Origin: an uncultured Croceitalea sp.
GTDB taxonomy: Bacteria > Bacteroidota > Bacteroidia > Flavobacteriales > Flavobacteriaceae
DNA: 64,000 bases
NCBI GenBank assembly: GCA_947494805.1
Contig: CANLWK010000003.1
Location: forward strand, 1-64,000
Direction of reading: 5' to 3'
This document shows positions 45,952-55,714 of the stretch, in pieces (positions within the stretch are counted from its first letter, which is position 1; each line of letters opens with the position of its first letter). Below the pieces are notes generated by a model. That model was not told where the DNA came from. It ran no database searches and saw nothing but the letters and a program-made list of their open reading frames with translations. Position numbers and translations under genes: made by a program.

Positions 45952-47061
45952 ATGAAGTATTATATCATTGCCGGTGAAGCTTCAGGTGATCTACACGGAT
46001 CCAACCTTATCAAAGCGCTACTCAAAAAAGATACCGAGGCCCAAGTTAGATGTTGGGGCGGTGATTTAATGCAGACAGCTGGCGGTGAATTGGCCAAACA
46101 CTATAAAACAATGGCTTTTATGGGGTTTTTAGAGGTCATCAAAAACATTCCCACCATTTTTAAAAATATTTCCTTCTGTAAAGAGGATATCACAAAGTTT
46201 CAACCTGATGTCATCATCTTTATTGACTTTTCAGGATTTAATTTACGAATCGCCAAATGGGCAAAACAACAGGGGTTTCAAACCAATTACTATATATCAC
46301 CGCAGATATGGGCATCTAGAGAAAGTCGTATTCATAAGATCAAACGGGACATTGACCATATGTATGTCATTTTGCCCTTTGAGCAAAAGTTTTATGCAAA
46401 ACACGGATTTGATGTAGCCTTTGTTGGCCACCCACTGTTAGATGCCATAGCAAGCAGCGAAAAAGTATCAAATAAAGCCTTTCGCCAGAAAAATAACCTA
46501 CATGCCACAAAACCCATAATCGCTTTATTACCCGGTAGCCGTAAGCAAGAAGTTCAGAAAATGCTCTCAGTTATGCTTTCGGTAACGGACAATTTTTCTG
46601 ATTATCAATTTGTGATTGCAGGTGCACCAAGTTTAGATGCAGATTTTTACCGATTGTATTTACAGGAAAACAAAGTAGCTTTTGTGACGGACCAAACCTA
46701 TACGCTTTTGCAGAATGCCCATGCTGCTTTAGTGACCAGCGGCACGGCAACATTAGAGACAGCACTATTTAAAGTACCTCAAGTAGTATGTTATAAGGGC
46801 AACTGGATATCTTATCAGATTGCAAAACGTATCATTACCTTAAAGTTCATTTCGTTGGTCAATTTAATTATGGATAAGGAAGTGGTCAAAGAATTGATTC
46901 AATCAGACTTGAATACCCAAAACCTAAAGGTTGAACTGCAAAAAATCATCGCGGGACCAGCACGGGACCAAATATTGAACGAGTATGACATTTTGGGCAA
47001 AAAACTTGGTGGTGCGGGCGCCAGCGAAAAAGCCGCTGCATTGATTGTTGAAAATGTGTAA
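45952..47061 (+). CDS. lpxB: Lipid-A-disaccharide synthase
   Basis: A 369-residue glycosyltransferase (family GT19) with 'YYIIAGEASGDLHGSNLIKA', 'CWGGDLMQTAGG', 'YYISPQIWASRESRI', 'FVGHPLLD', 'IALLPGSRKQEV' and 'VTSGTATLETALF'. It joins UDP-diacylglucosamine and lipid X to give the lipid A disaccharide precursor. It follows surE and a small membrane protein on one transcript. Confidence 0.97.
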   Translation: MKYYIIAGEASGDLHGSNLIKALLKKDTEAQVRCWGGDLMQTAGGELAKHYKTMAFMGFLEVIKNIPTIFKNISFCKEDITKFQPDVIIFIDFSGFNLRIAKWAKQQGFQTNYYISPQIWASRESRIHKIKRDIDHMYVILPFEQKFYAKHGFDVAFVGHPLLDAIASSEKVSNKAFRQKNNLHATKPIIALLPGSRKQEVQKMLSVMLSVTDNFSDYQFVIAGAPSLDADFYRLYLQENKVAFVTDQTYTLLQNAHAALVTSGTATLETALFKVPQVVCYKGNWISYQIAKRIITLKFISLVNLIMDKEVVKELIQSDLNTQNLKVELQKIIAGPARDQILNEYDILGKKLGGAGASEKAAALIVENV

Positions 47062-47093
47062 CTTTAAACACCAAGAAGAAACTTCATTCTTGG

Positions 47094-47636
47094 ATGTATA
47101 AAAAAACGTTTATCGTATTCCTCACCATTTTACTTTCTGGCTGTTTTGCCAAAAAGAAAACTACCTACAGTAAAAATCGAACAATAACGGTCGCATCTTC
47201 TGAAGAAGCCGTCAAAATCGAAAAAAAGAGAGAACCCAAAACAGATGAGAATCCCATAGCCGAAGAGGTTATTGAAAGTGCCTTAAAATTTACAGGGGTT
47301 CGTTACCGGTTTGGCGGTACTACCAAAAAAGGAATGGATTGCTCTGGTCTGGTGTATGTAGCGCTAAAAGAAAATGATATTCCTTTCCCCAGAATATCGC
47401 ACCAGATGGCAAATGAGGGCAAAAAAGTTCGAGTTTCTGAAGTACAAAAAGGGGACCTGCTTTTCTTTAAAACCCATAAACGGGGAAAAAATATCAATCA
47501 TGTCGGGTTGATTGTTGAAGTTGATGGTGACGAAATAAAGTTCATCCACTCGACTACTTCACGGGGCGTTATTGTATCTTCTCTTAGAGAGGGCTATTGG
47601 AATTCTGCCTTTGTAAAGGCAACCCGAATTTTATAA
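47094..47636 (+). CDS. C40 (NlpC/P60) peptidase lipoprotein
   Basis: A 180-residue lipoprotein (lipobox 'TILLSGC', Cys17) with an NlpC/P60 domain. The catalytic cysteine is Cys83 in 'KGMDCSGLVYVAL' and the histidine is His136 in 'NHVGLIVEVDG', with a following 'IKFIHSTTSRG'. It should cleave D-glutamyl-meso-diaminopimelyl bonds in peptidoglycan from the outer-membrane side. It lies 32 bases after lpxB, and its stop shares one base with the next gene's ATG. Confidence 0.92.
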   Translation: MYKKTFIVFLTILLSGCFAKKKTTYSKNRTITVASSEEAVKIEKKREPKTDENPIAEEVIESALKFTGVRYRFGGTTKKGMDCSGLVYVALKENDIPFPRISHQMANEGKKVRVSEVQKGDLLFFKTHKRGKNINHVGLIVEVDGDEIKFIHSTTSRGVIVSSLREGYWNSAFVKATRIL

Positions 47637-49651
47637 TGCACTTCTACAATTTTGTTTCGGTCAAGTTATCTTTCTTTTTAATCCTAGGTATTTTATTGGG
47701 GTATTACCTTAGTCCAAACCTTCTTTTTACGGGAATCGCTTTGATTCTTTCGTTAACATTACTTTACTTGAGCTATCGGTTTCAAAAACAGCAAGGTTTT
47801 CCAGCTTTTGAATTTACCACTGTACTGACCACTCTTGTTTTGGGCATGTTTGTGATTGCTCTTTCAAACCCAAAAAATGATTACTCACACTACTCGTATC
47901 AAAAAAATGATATCCCCAGTGATATCACTTTGAAAATAAGGGAAGTCTTAAAATCCAACCAATTTTCTAAACGATATATCGCCGAAATAAAGGCCTTGAA
48001 CAGCACATCAGTTTCTGGGCACGTACTACTGTCCATTTCAGAAAAAGACGGCATAAAAACCCTACATGTTGATGACCTGTTATTGGCCTATGGCACCTTA
48101 AAGGAAATCACGGCGCCTTTGAATCCACATCAGTTTGACTACAAAACCTATTTAAAAAAACGAGGTGTATACCATCAATTATATCTCAAATCAGACAGTT
48201 TTGTGCATATTTCAAATGAACCTACATTGTTGGGAGCAGCTGCCAACTTTAGAGCTGGTCTCATCAAAAAACTCAGGAAACAACCCTTTGACCAACAAGA
48301 ACTTGGCGTTATTGAAGCTTTACTACTGGGTCAACGCAACGATATTGACCCAGTAGTCTATGATGACTACAAAAATGCAGGAGCCGTTCATATTTTAGCT
48401 GTTTCAGGGTTGCATATTGGCATCTTACTATTGCTGTTACAATTCTTGTTGGCCCCGTTGGAAAAACTTCCAGGGGGCAAACAACTCAAATTGCTGGTTT
48501 TGTTGCTCTTATTATGGGCATTTGCTTTCTTTGCCGGGCTTTCTCCATCCATTGTTAGGGCAGTGACCATGTTTTCATTTATCGCCTATGCCCTGCATCT
48601 GAATAGACCCAGTAACACCTTTAACATTGTTGCGCTCTCACTTTTTTTCATTTTGCTCATCAAGCCCATGTTCTTATTTCAAGTAGGGTTTCAAATGAGT
48701 TATGCCGCCATATTTGCTATTATTTGGATATACCCTAAGCTACAAAGGTTTTGGTATCCGACCAATCGGATCCTTTTGAAAGGATGGCAGTTGATCTCGG
48801 TAAGCTGTGCGGCACAGCTTGGGGTTTTACCCATAAGTCTTTTTTATTTTCATCAATTTCCTGCGCTGTTCTTTATTTCCAATTTGGTGATCATTCCAAT
48901 TTTAGGTCTCATATTAGCCTTGGGCGTACTAGTTTTGACCTTAACGGCATGCAACCTATTGCCCCATGTTTTGGCCTTGGCCTACAACAAAATAATTTAT
49001 GTAATGAATACCGTCGTGGGTTGGGTCGCTGCTCAAGAAACCTTTGTTTTCAGAAATATTTCTTTTGACACTGTTCAGTTGGTATTGGCTTACTTCATTG
49101 TTTTTGCCATGATTTTTGCATTGTCAAAACCAAAGTTCAAAACGGTTTTATTGGCAGCAATAGGTATTCTCTCTTTTCAAGGATACCTCATCTTCACCGT
49201 ATACTTCGTAAATCAAAACGAGGCCATTATCCTTGCCAACCAGACCGCGAATTCTGTTTTGCTGCATCAAAATGGAGCTATCTTAAACGTATACTCCAAA
49301 CATTCAAAAAATCTAGATTTTATTATTTCCAACTATACCGCAGTGGAGCGAATTGATTCTGTGATCCCTAAAAACCTGAAAAATAGCTATCAAATAAAAG
49401 ACCATGGTCTTTACATTATGGACAGCTCGGCCATTTATCCAACCACCAAGAGCGTTGATTATTTGGTCTTGACACAATCACCGCAGGTGAACTTAGAACG
49501 TTTGATCGAAATGGTCCAACCTGGTACCATAGTTGTCGATGCCAGTAACTACAAAAGCTATATCAAACGTTGGAAAGCTACATGCCGCAAAAAAGAAATC
49601 CCTTTTCACTATACAGGCGAAAAGGGAGCTTATACATTTTGGTTAAAATAG
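47636..49651 (+). CDS. ComEC/Rec2-related membrane protein
   Basis: A 671-residue polytopic protein from the ATG at 47636 (TAATG overlap with the NlpC stop); the longer frame to 47597 lies inside that gene. N-terminal helices are followed by the OB-like DUF4131 region and the competence domain with 'EALLLGQRNDIDPVVYDDYK' and 'GAVHILAVSGLHIGILLLLL'. The C-terminus is a short periplasmic segment without a complete metallo-beta-lactamase domain. It is likely to translocate single-stranded DNA in uptake. Confidence 0.88.
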   Translation: MHFYNFVSVKLSFFLILGILLGYYLSPNLLFTGIALILSLTLLYLSYRFQKQQGFPAFEFTTVLTTLVLGMFVIALSNPKNDYSHYSYQKNDIPSDITLKIREVLKSNQFSKRYIAEIKALNSTSVSGHVLLSISEKDGIKTLHVDDLLLAYGTLKEITAPLNPHQFDYKTYLKKRGVYHQLYLKSDSFVHISNEPTLLGAAANFRAGLIKKLRKQPFDQQELGVIEALLLGQRNDIDPVVYDDYKNAGAVHILAVSGLHIGILLLLLQFLLAPLEKLPGGKQLKLLVLLLLLWAFAFFAGLSPSIVRAVTMFSFIAYALHLNRPSNTFNIVALSLFFILLIKPMFLFQVGFQMSYAAIFAIIWIYPKLQRFWYPTNRILLKGWQLISVSCAAQLGVLPISLFYFHQFPALFFISNLVIIPILGLILALGVLVLTLTACNLLPHVLALAYNKIIYVMNTVVGWVAAQETFVFRNISFDTVQLVLAYFIVFAMIFALSKPKFKTVLLAAIGILSFQGYLIFTVYFVNQNEAIILANQTANSVLLHQNGAILNVYSKHSKNLDFIISNYTAVERIDSVIPKNLKNSYQIKDHGLYIMDSSAIYPTTKSVDYLVLTQSPQVNLERLIEMVQPGTIVVDASNYKSYIKRWKATCRKKEIPFHYTGEKGAYTFWLK

Positions 49652-49652
49652 C

Positions 49653-51185
49653 TTAGTGTACGTTGCCCATCAAGCGTTTCATTAAAGGACCAAATATCAA
49701 TACTACAACCCCTGCAACTAATGCGTAGATTGCTATCAGTCTGAACCCGTCTAAATATACATTCAATGTCTCGAGTCCGCCGACGTTGCTATCAGTACTC
49801 TCAATTGCCAATTGCTTTGATATAAAACCAACTATTTGAAAAGCATATGCCGATGACAAGAACCACACCCCCATCATAAAGGCAACAATACGTTTTGGTG
49901 ATAGGTCAGTAATTTTAGAAAGTCCCACCGGCGACATGAACAATTCTCCGACCGAGAGAATAAAATAAAGCCAAAGAAGATAAGAGAAGGGTACCATGCC
50001 ATTCTCATCTGCAGCACCACCGCTCAACGAGACAATGTAAAAACTAAGACCTGCCAAAACGAGTCCTAGACCAAACTTGTAAGGTGTTCTAGGATTCAAT
50101 TTTTTCTTGGCTAGATAGGTCCAAACCAAGGAAATAGGTATTGCCAAAATAAAGATGAACATTGAATTTAAGGCATTGGTCTGACTGGCATTGATAAGTG
50201 AAAGATTTACATTTCTTGCAGCAAATAACGTAATAACACTGCCGTGCAGTTCATGAAAACCCCAGAAAATGGTCATAAAAAATGTTATCAATAGCGCCAT
50301 GAAAAGTTTCTTTCGCTCATCTGGAGTTGATTTTATCATAATTGACCCCATATAAACCAAAATTGCAATTCCAATTAACTTAAATAGCACATTGACTATA
50401 TTCTGGTCCTCAAAAAAGGTTCCTTCTTCTCCCAATGATTTGTATGAATACAATAAGAAAGCAATTAACGGAGCAGATAAAAATGCCAATATGGGTATAA
50501 GGTTCTTCTGTGCAATCCCCATCACCTTTTTCTCATATACCTCCATACTTGGAGGTTGACCACCCTCTCCAAACACATTCTTTTTGATTCCACTCCAAAA
50601 AAACAAAAGTCCGGCTAGCATTCCAATTCCAGCTAGACCGAAGCCATAGTGCCATCCATAGGTCTCACCAAGCCAACCGCACAACAATGGAGATATAAAT
50701 CCACCAATGTTGATGCCCATATAAAAGATGGTAAAACCAGAATCCTTTCTTGGGTCACCATCTTTATAGAGTGTTCCGACAAACGTTGATATGTTAGGTT
50801 TGAAAAATCCGTTGCCAACAATGATAAAAGCCAATGCTAAAAAGAAGGCTACATTGCTTTCAATGGCCAAAACAAAATGACCCAATGCCATAAGAATACC
50901 TCCTAAAAAAATTGAGCTTCGCATTCCCAAAATCGAATCAGAAATTTTTCCTCCAATAACAGTTGAAGCATACACCAATGAACCGTAAGATGCATAAACA
51001 GCTGCAGCCGCATAATCTCTTGTTGACAATGCCTCAAAAATGACCCTGACCATATATAGGGTTAGCAAAGCACGCATTCCATAGAAACTAAAGCGTTCCC
51101 ATAGTTCGGCAAAGAATAAATAAAACAATCCTTTAGGGTGTCCGAACAGTTCGTTCTCTTTGTTTGGTTTTACAACTTCTGACAT
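49653..51185 (-). CDS. POT family peptide MFS transporter
   Basis: A 510-residue proton-coupled oligopeptide transporter with about 14 helices. Typical marks are 'GHPKGLFYLFFAELWERFSF' (ExxERFxYY-like), 'YASTVIGGKISDSILG' and 'FTIFYMGINIGGFISP'. It imports di- and tripeptides. It starts 16 bases after the stop of the DPP-IV-like peptidase gene on the same strand, so the two form an operon. It is convergent with the ComEC gene with a 1-base gap. Confidence 0.93.
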   Translation of the reverse strand: MSEVVKPNKENELFGHPKGLFYLFFAELWERFSFYGMRALLTLYMVRVIFEALSTRDYAAAAVYASYGSLVYASTVIGGKISDSILGMRSSIFLGGILMALGHFVLAIESNVAFFLALAFIIVGNGFFKPNISTFVGTLYKDGDPRKDSGFTIFYMGINIGGFISPLLCGWLGETYGWHYGFGLAGIGMLAGLLFFWSGIKKNVFGEGGQPPSMEVYEKKVMGIAQKNLIPILAFLSAPLIAFLLYSYKSLGEEGTFFEDQNIVNVLFKLIGIAILVYMGSIMIKSTPDERKKLFMALLITFFMTIFWGFHELHGSVITLFAARNVNLSLINASQTNALNSMFIFILAIPISLVWTYLAKKKLNPRTPYKFGLGLVLAGLSFYIVSLSGGAADENGMVPFSYLLWLYFILSVGELFMSPVGLSKITDLSPKRIVAFMMGVWFLSSAYAFQIVGFISKQLAIESTDSNVGGLETLNVYLDGFRLIAIYALVAGVVVLIFGPLMKRLMGNVH

Positions 51186-51201
51186 ATTTTAGTTAGTTTG
51201 G

Positions 51202-53358
51202 TTACAGTTTCGTTTTGATGAAATTGGTCATCTTGTTATACAAGTGCAATCGGGTATTGCCCCCATAGATTCCATGGTTTCTATCAGGATAAATGGCCCA
51301 TTCAAATTTCTTGTTTGCCTGAATCAAAGCCTCGATCATCCGCATTGAATTTTGCACATGCACATTATCATCACCTGATCCATGAACCAACAAGTAGTTA
51401 CCCTTTAACAATTCAGGATAATTAAACGGAGAATTATCATCATAGCCGCTAGCATTCTCTTGCGGTGTCTGCATGTAGCGTTCGGTGTAAATGGTATCGT
51501 AAAAACGCCAGCTCGTTACAGGCGCCACCGCAATAGCGGTTTCAAAAACGTCATTGCCTTTGAGCAAGCAATTGGTTGACATAAAGCCACCATAGCTCCA
51601 ACCCCAAATTCCGGTTCGGTCTTCATCAATATAGGCTAGTTCGCTCAACTTTCTAGCTGCTTCAATTTGATCTTCAACTTCAAATTTGCCCAATTCTTTT
51701 TGAGTTATTTTTTTGAAGTCGCGTCCTTTGAGTCCGGTACCGCGACCATCAACGCATGCCACAATATAACCCTCTGAAGTCAAAAGCTGGTGCCAATAGT
51801 CGTTGCCTCCCATCCACCTATTGGCCACTTGTTGCGAACCTGGACCGCTGTACTGAAACAACAACAAAGGATATTTTTTAGAAGCATCAAAGTTCGCTGG
51901 CTTGAGCATCCACATATTAAGATCGTTACCGTTCACGGCAATCGTAGAAAACTCTTTTGGTACAATTTCGTAGGCTTTTAGTTTGGTCAATAGCGCTTCG
52001 TTATTTTGAATAGACTTGACCAACTTACCATTTGATGCGTTGTGCAATGTATATTCAGGTGGTGTGGTTGCGCTCGAAAATGTATTTATAAAATAGGAGT
52101 AATCAGCACTGAATGCCGCGGCATTGTTTCCGGTTTTAGATGATAGCCTTTTTTTGTTCTTACCCCCAGAACTTACACTGTAGATGTCACGATTTATGGA
52201 GCCGTTCTCAACGGATTGATAGTAAATTCTATCTTTGTTTTGGTCATAGCCATAGTATTTGGTGACTTCCCAAGGTCCTTTAGTGATTTGGTTCATCAAC
52301 TTACCGTCTTGGCCATGCAGATAGAGATGGTTGTACCCGTCTTTCTCGCTTGTCCAGATAAAACTGTCATCTGACAAAAAGGTGAGATTGTCATGTATGT
52401 CAACATAGGCATCGTCCTTTTCTTCCACCAATAACGAAACCGTATTGTCTTTAGCATTGACTTCGTGCAACTTCAAATGGTCTTGATGCCGATTCATTGT
52501 CTGCACACTTAAGTAATTTGGGTCGTTCATCCATTTGATTCGCGGAATATAATACGATTCACCTAAATCAACAGATGCGGTTTGCTGCGTGCTTACATCG
52601 TAGAGATGCAGGCTAACCTTAGCATTCGCCTCACCTGCTTTTGGGTATTTGAACTCATGTTGGAAGGGGTATAGATTTTTTCCGTAAACATCCATAGAAA
52701 ATTGGGGCACATCGGTTTCGTCAAATCGAATAAAGGCAATTTTAGTGCCGTTACTGTTCCATTCAAAGGCCTGTACAAAGCCAAACTCTTCTTCATAGAC
52801 CCAATCTGTGATACCATTGATAATGGTACCGTAATTGCCATCATTGGTAAGTTGTGTCACCTTTTTTGTAGCAAGATCAAGTGTGTACAAGTTATTCTCA
52901 AAAGCATAGGCCACTTTGGTGCCATCTGGCGACAACTCTGGCTCTTGAATCTTTTGTTCTGCAATTTTTGTTATGCCCTTGCCATTTATATCATACACAT
53001 AATATACCCCCAGTCGCGAACGTCTGAATATCGGTTCTACTTCAGTGGCCAGAATCACTCTTGATTCATCATCACTGAACTCATATGAGGTAAATCTGGG
53101 TATATCACCACCAGAACTAACAATGGTCTCGATTTTTTCAAGAGTTTTATAGTCATACTTGTCTATACTGCTTGACCCAAGATTTCGATTTGTATTTAAA
53201 ACGGTGTATTGCTTTCCACTTTTCATGGAACGGAGCACATCCATTCTTTGTGTTCTAAACGTTCCATTCCATATTTCTTCCAATTCCACTTTCTTCGCCT
53301 GCCCTAAAACGGTCGTCGTGACAAATACAAAAGCGAACAAAAAAGTCCATTTCTTCAT
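51202..53358 (-). CDS. S9 family (DPP-IV-like) dipeptidyl peptidase
   Basis: A 718-residue secreted serine peptidase: signal peptide about residues 1-19, an eight-bladed beta-propeller, and an alpha/beta-hydrolase domain with Ser588 in 'WGWSYGGF', Asp in 'GSGDDNVHVQ' and His in 'PDRNHGIYGG'. DPP-IV enzymes cut dipeptides after Pro or Ala from N-termini. The glutamate motif is visible as 'DWVYEEEFG'. With the downstream POT transporter it makes a dipeptide release and uptake pair. Confidence 0.94.
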   Translation of the reverse strand: MKKWTFLFAFVFVTTTVLGQAKKVELEEIWNGTFRTQRMDVLRSMKSGKQYTVLNTNRNLGSSSIDKYDYKTLEKIETIVSSGGDIPRFTSYEFSDDESRVILATEVEPIFRRSRLGVYYVYDINGKGITKIAEQKIQEPELSPDGTKVAYAFENNLYTLDLATKKVTQLTNDGNYGTIINGITDWVYEEEFGFVQAFEWNSNGTKIAFIRFDETDVPQFSMDVYGKNLYPFQHEFKYPKAGEANAKVSLHLYDVSTQQTASVDLGESYYIPRIKWMNDPNYLSVQTMNRHQDHLKLHEVNAKDNTVSLLVEEKDDAYVDIHDNLTFLSDDSFIWTSEKDGYNHLYLHGQDGKLMNQITKGPWEVTKYYGYDQNKDRIYYQSVENGSINRDIYSVSSGGKNKKRLSSKTGNNAAAFSADYSYFINTFSSATTPPEYTLHNASNGKLVKSIQNNEALLTKLKAYEIVPKEFSTIAVNGNDLNMWMLKPANFDASKKYPLLLFQYSGPGSQQVANRWMGGNDYWHQLLTSEGYIVACVDGRGTGLKGRDFKKITQKELGKFEVEDQIEAARKLSELAYIDEDRTGIWGWSYGGFMSTNCLLKGNDVFETAIAVAPVTSWRFYDTIYTERYMQTPQENASGYDDNSPFNYPELLKGNYLLVHGSGDDNVHVQNSMRMIEALIQANKKFEWAIYPDRNHGIYGGNTRLHLYNKMTNFIKTKL

Positions 53359-53464
53359 ACTATCTTTCGTTGATTAAAAACTATCAAGTTTACTAATAAT
53401 TTATCGAATTATAAACTTTAGGTCTCGATTTGGGCACAAGAATCAGACCAGATTTGGTAATTTG

Positions 53465-53472
53465 TATATTTG
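53465..53472 (+). promoter_or_regulatory. -7 box of the mevalonate pair
   Basis: TAtaTTTG followed by C matches the -7 element exactly, 17 bases before the HMG-CoA reductase ATG. No clear -33 element. Confidence 0.45.
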
Positions 53473-53489
53473 CCCCTTAAGCAGCGCCT

Positions 53490-54803
53490 ATGCACAAGCC
53501 CGTTAACGGATTCTCTAGGCTATCCAAGCAAGAAAAAATAGATTGGATAGCCACCAATTACACTGAAGATGCCGAGAGCACCAAAACATTGCTAAAACGC
53601 TATTGGAACACTGATCTATCAGTTCAAAAATTACACGACGAGTTCATTGAGAATACTGTTTCTAATTATTACCTACCCTTTTCAATAGCACCCAATTTTT
53701 TGATCAACGACAAGCTGTACGCCATACCTATGGCAATCGAAGAAAGCTCGGTAGTTGCTGCAGCGAGTAAGGCTGCAAAATTTTGGTTGAACAAAGGCGG
53801 ATTCAAAACCACCATATTAGGCACTGAAAAAGTAGGTCAAGTCCACTTTATGTTCTATGGCGATGGAGCCAGACTCCAACGATTTTTTGACCAAACCAAA
53901 AAACAGTTTTATGCCGATGCTTCGTCAATCACCAAAAGCATGGAAAGACGCGGCGGCGGCATTAGCGATATCGTTCTAAGGGACTTGACGGACCAACTAG
54001 ACAACTATTACCAACTACACTGCACCTTTGAAACGTTGGATGCCATGGGCGCGAATTTCATCAACTCATGCCTTGAACAGTTTTCAAAAACGCTAAAAGA
54101 CCAAGCAGCACAGTACCATGATTTTTCAGAAGAAGAAAGACAACTTGAAATTGTCATGAGCATTTTGAGCAATTATGTGCCGAACTGTGTGATCAAAGCA
54201 GAGGTCTCATGCGCTGTTGGGACTCTGGATGAAGGTGAAATGGGCAATGAACAATTTGCCAAAAAAATGGTTCAGGCCATAAGTATTGCCAATGCAGATC
54301 CCCATAGGGCCGTAACCCATAACAAGGGTATCATGAACGGTGTTGACGCAGTAATTTTGGCTACAGGAAATGATTTTAGGGCTGTTGAAGCGGGTATTCA
54401 TGCCTATGCGGCAAAAAGTGGTCAATACTCAAGCCTGACCCATGCCGAAGTCAAGAATGGTATCTTTAGATTCTGGATTGAAATTCCCCTTGCTTTAGGC
54501 ACCGTAGGCGGTTTGACCTCATTGCATCCCTTGGTCAAATTAGCTCTAGAAATACTTCAAAAACCTTCTGCACAAGAGTTGATGCAAATCGTTGCCGTAG
54601 CCGGTTTGGCACAGAATTTTGCGGCGTTGCGTTCACTGGTGACGACAGGTATTCAAAAAGGCCACATGAAAATGCACTTATTGAACCTATTAAATCAATT
54701 AGGAGCTACAGAAGCAGAAAAAAAATCAATCGTAGCTCATTTCAAAACCAATACAGTGAGCAACGCTGCTGTCAAAGAAGCTCTTCAGAATATACGACAA
54801 TAG
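53490..54803 (+). CDS. mvaA: Hydroxymethylglutaryl-CoA reductase, class II
   Basis: A 437-residue enzyme of the class II (historically 'degradative') type, with 'LPFSIAPNFLINDKLYAIPM', 'DAMGANFINSCLEQ' and the substrate-binding 'EESSVVAAASKAAKFW'. In Flavobacteriia class II HMGR supplies mevalonate for isoprenoid synthesis. The GHMP kinase gene follows 2 bases downstream. Confidence 0.95.
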   Translation: MHKPVNGFSRLSKQEKIDWIATNYTEDAESTKTLLKRYWNTDLSVQKLHDEFIENTVSNYYLPFSIAPNFLINDKLYAIPMAIEESSVVAAASKAAKFWLNKGGFKTTILGTEKVGQVHFMFYGDGARLQRFFDQTKKQFYADASSITKSMERRGGGISDIVLRDLTDQLDNYYQLHCTFETLDAMGANFINSCLEQFSKTLKDQAAQYHDFSEEERQLEIVMSILSNYVPNCVIKAEVSCAVGTLDEGEMGNEQFAKKMVQAISIANADPHRAVTHNKGIMNGVDAVILATGNDFRAVEAGIHAYAAKSGQYSSLTHAEVKNGIFRFWIEIPLALGTVGGLTSLHPLVKLALEILQKPSAQELMQIVAVAGLAQNFAALRSLVTTGIQKGHMKMHLLNLLNQLGATEAEKKSIVAHFKTNTVSNAAVKEALQNIRQ

Positions 54804-54805
54804 CC

Positions 54806-55714
54806 ATGAAGAGAAAGTTTTACAGTAATGGCAAATTATTGCTTACAGGTGAATACGCCGTTCTTGATGGAGCAAAAGCTTTGGCCGTACCTACTAAATT
54901 TGGGCAATCACTTAAGATCACACCAACAAAGTCGGGCAAACTAAAATGGAAGAGCTTTGATGCAGATAAAAGGATATGGTTTGAGGCACAATTTTCGCTA
55001 CCGAGCTTAAAGCTTTTGTCCAGTACCGACATCGAAGTTTCAAAAACACTTTTAAACATTCTTACGGCCGTTCGAGAAATCAATAACGAATTTTTGGACT
55101 ATGAATCGGGAGTGCACGTGGAAACGTTACTGACTTTTCCAAAAGACTGGGGTTTAGGAACCTCATCAACCTTAATCAACAACATTGCTGATTGGGCTTC
55201 GGTAGATCCTTATTTGTTACTGGAAAATACTTTTGGCGGCAGTGGCTACGACATTGCATGTGCGCAATATGAAACTCCACTTGTATACCATTTGGCCGAT
55301 GAAGGACCTGAAATAGAGGCTATTAAATTCCAACCCAGTTTTTCGGATCAGATTTATTTTGTTTACCTCAACCAGAAACAAAATAGTCGTGAAGCGATAC
55401 GAAATTACAGAGTTCAAACTTTTAATAAAAAACACTTTTTAAAGACTATATCCGCAATCACAACTGACATTGTGAACACAGATGACATTGAAGTTTTTGA
55501 AAAATTGGTACAGAAACACGAAGCTACACTTTCTAAGGTTTTGAATTTACCCCCCGTTCAGAAAAGGTTGTTCCCTGATTACTTTGGCGCCATGAAAAGC
55601 CTAGGTGGCTGGGGCGGGGACTTTGTTATGGCCACAGGAAACGAAAAAACCCCTGACTATTTCAAAGCCAAGGGTTTTGATACGATTATTCCCTTCAAGG
55701 ATTTGGTTCTTTAA
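54806..55714 (+). CDS. GYDIA family GHMP kinase (probable mevalonate kinase)
   Basis: A 302-residue kinase of the GHMP superfamily. Motif 1 is 'GKLLLTGEYAVLDGAKAL', motif 2 'KDWGLGTSSTLINNIADWA', motif 3 'LGGWGGDFVMAT'; the name-giving 'GSGYDIACAQ' is also present. It is encoded directly after HMG-CoA reductase, so it most likely phosphorylates mevalonate or a product, but the exact substrate of this family is not established. Its 3' end overlaps the convergent PpiD gene by 4 bases. Confidence 0.87.
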   Translation: MKRKFYSNGKLLLTGEYAVLDGAKALAVPTKFGQSLKITPTKSGKLKWKSFDADKRIWFEAQFSLPSLKLLSSTDIEVSKTLLNILTAVREINNEFLDYESGVHVETLLTFPKDWGLGTSSTLINNIADWASVDPYLLLENTFGGSGYDIACAQYETPLVYHLADEGPEIEAIKFQPSFSDQIYFVYLNQKQNSREAIRNYRVQTFNKKHFLKTISAITTDIVNTDDIEVFEKLVQKHEATLSKVLNLPPVQKRLFPDYFGAMKSLGGWGGDFVMATGNEKTPDYFKAKGFDTIIPFKDLVL

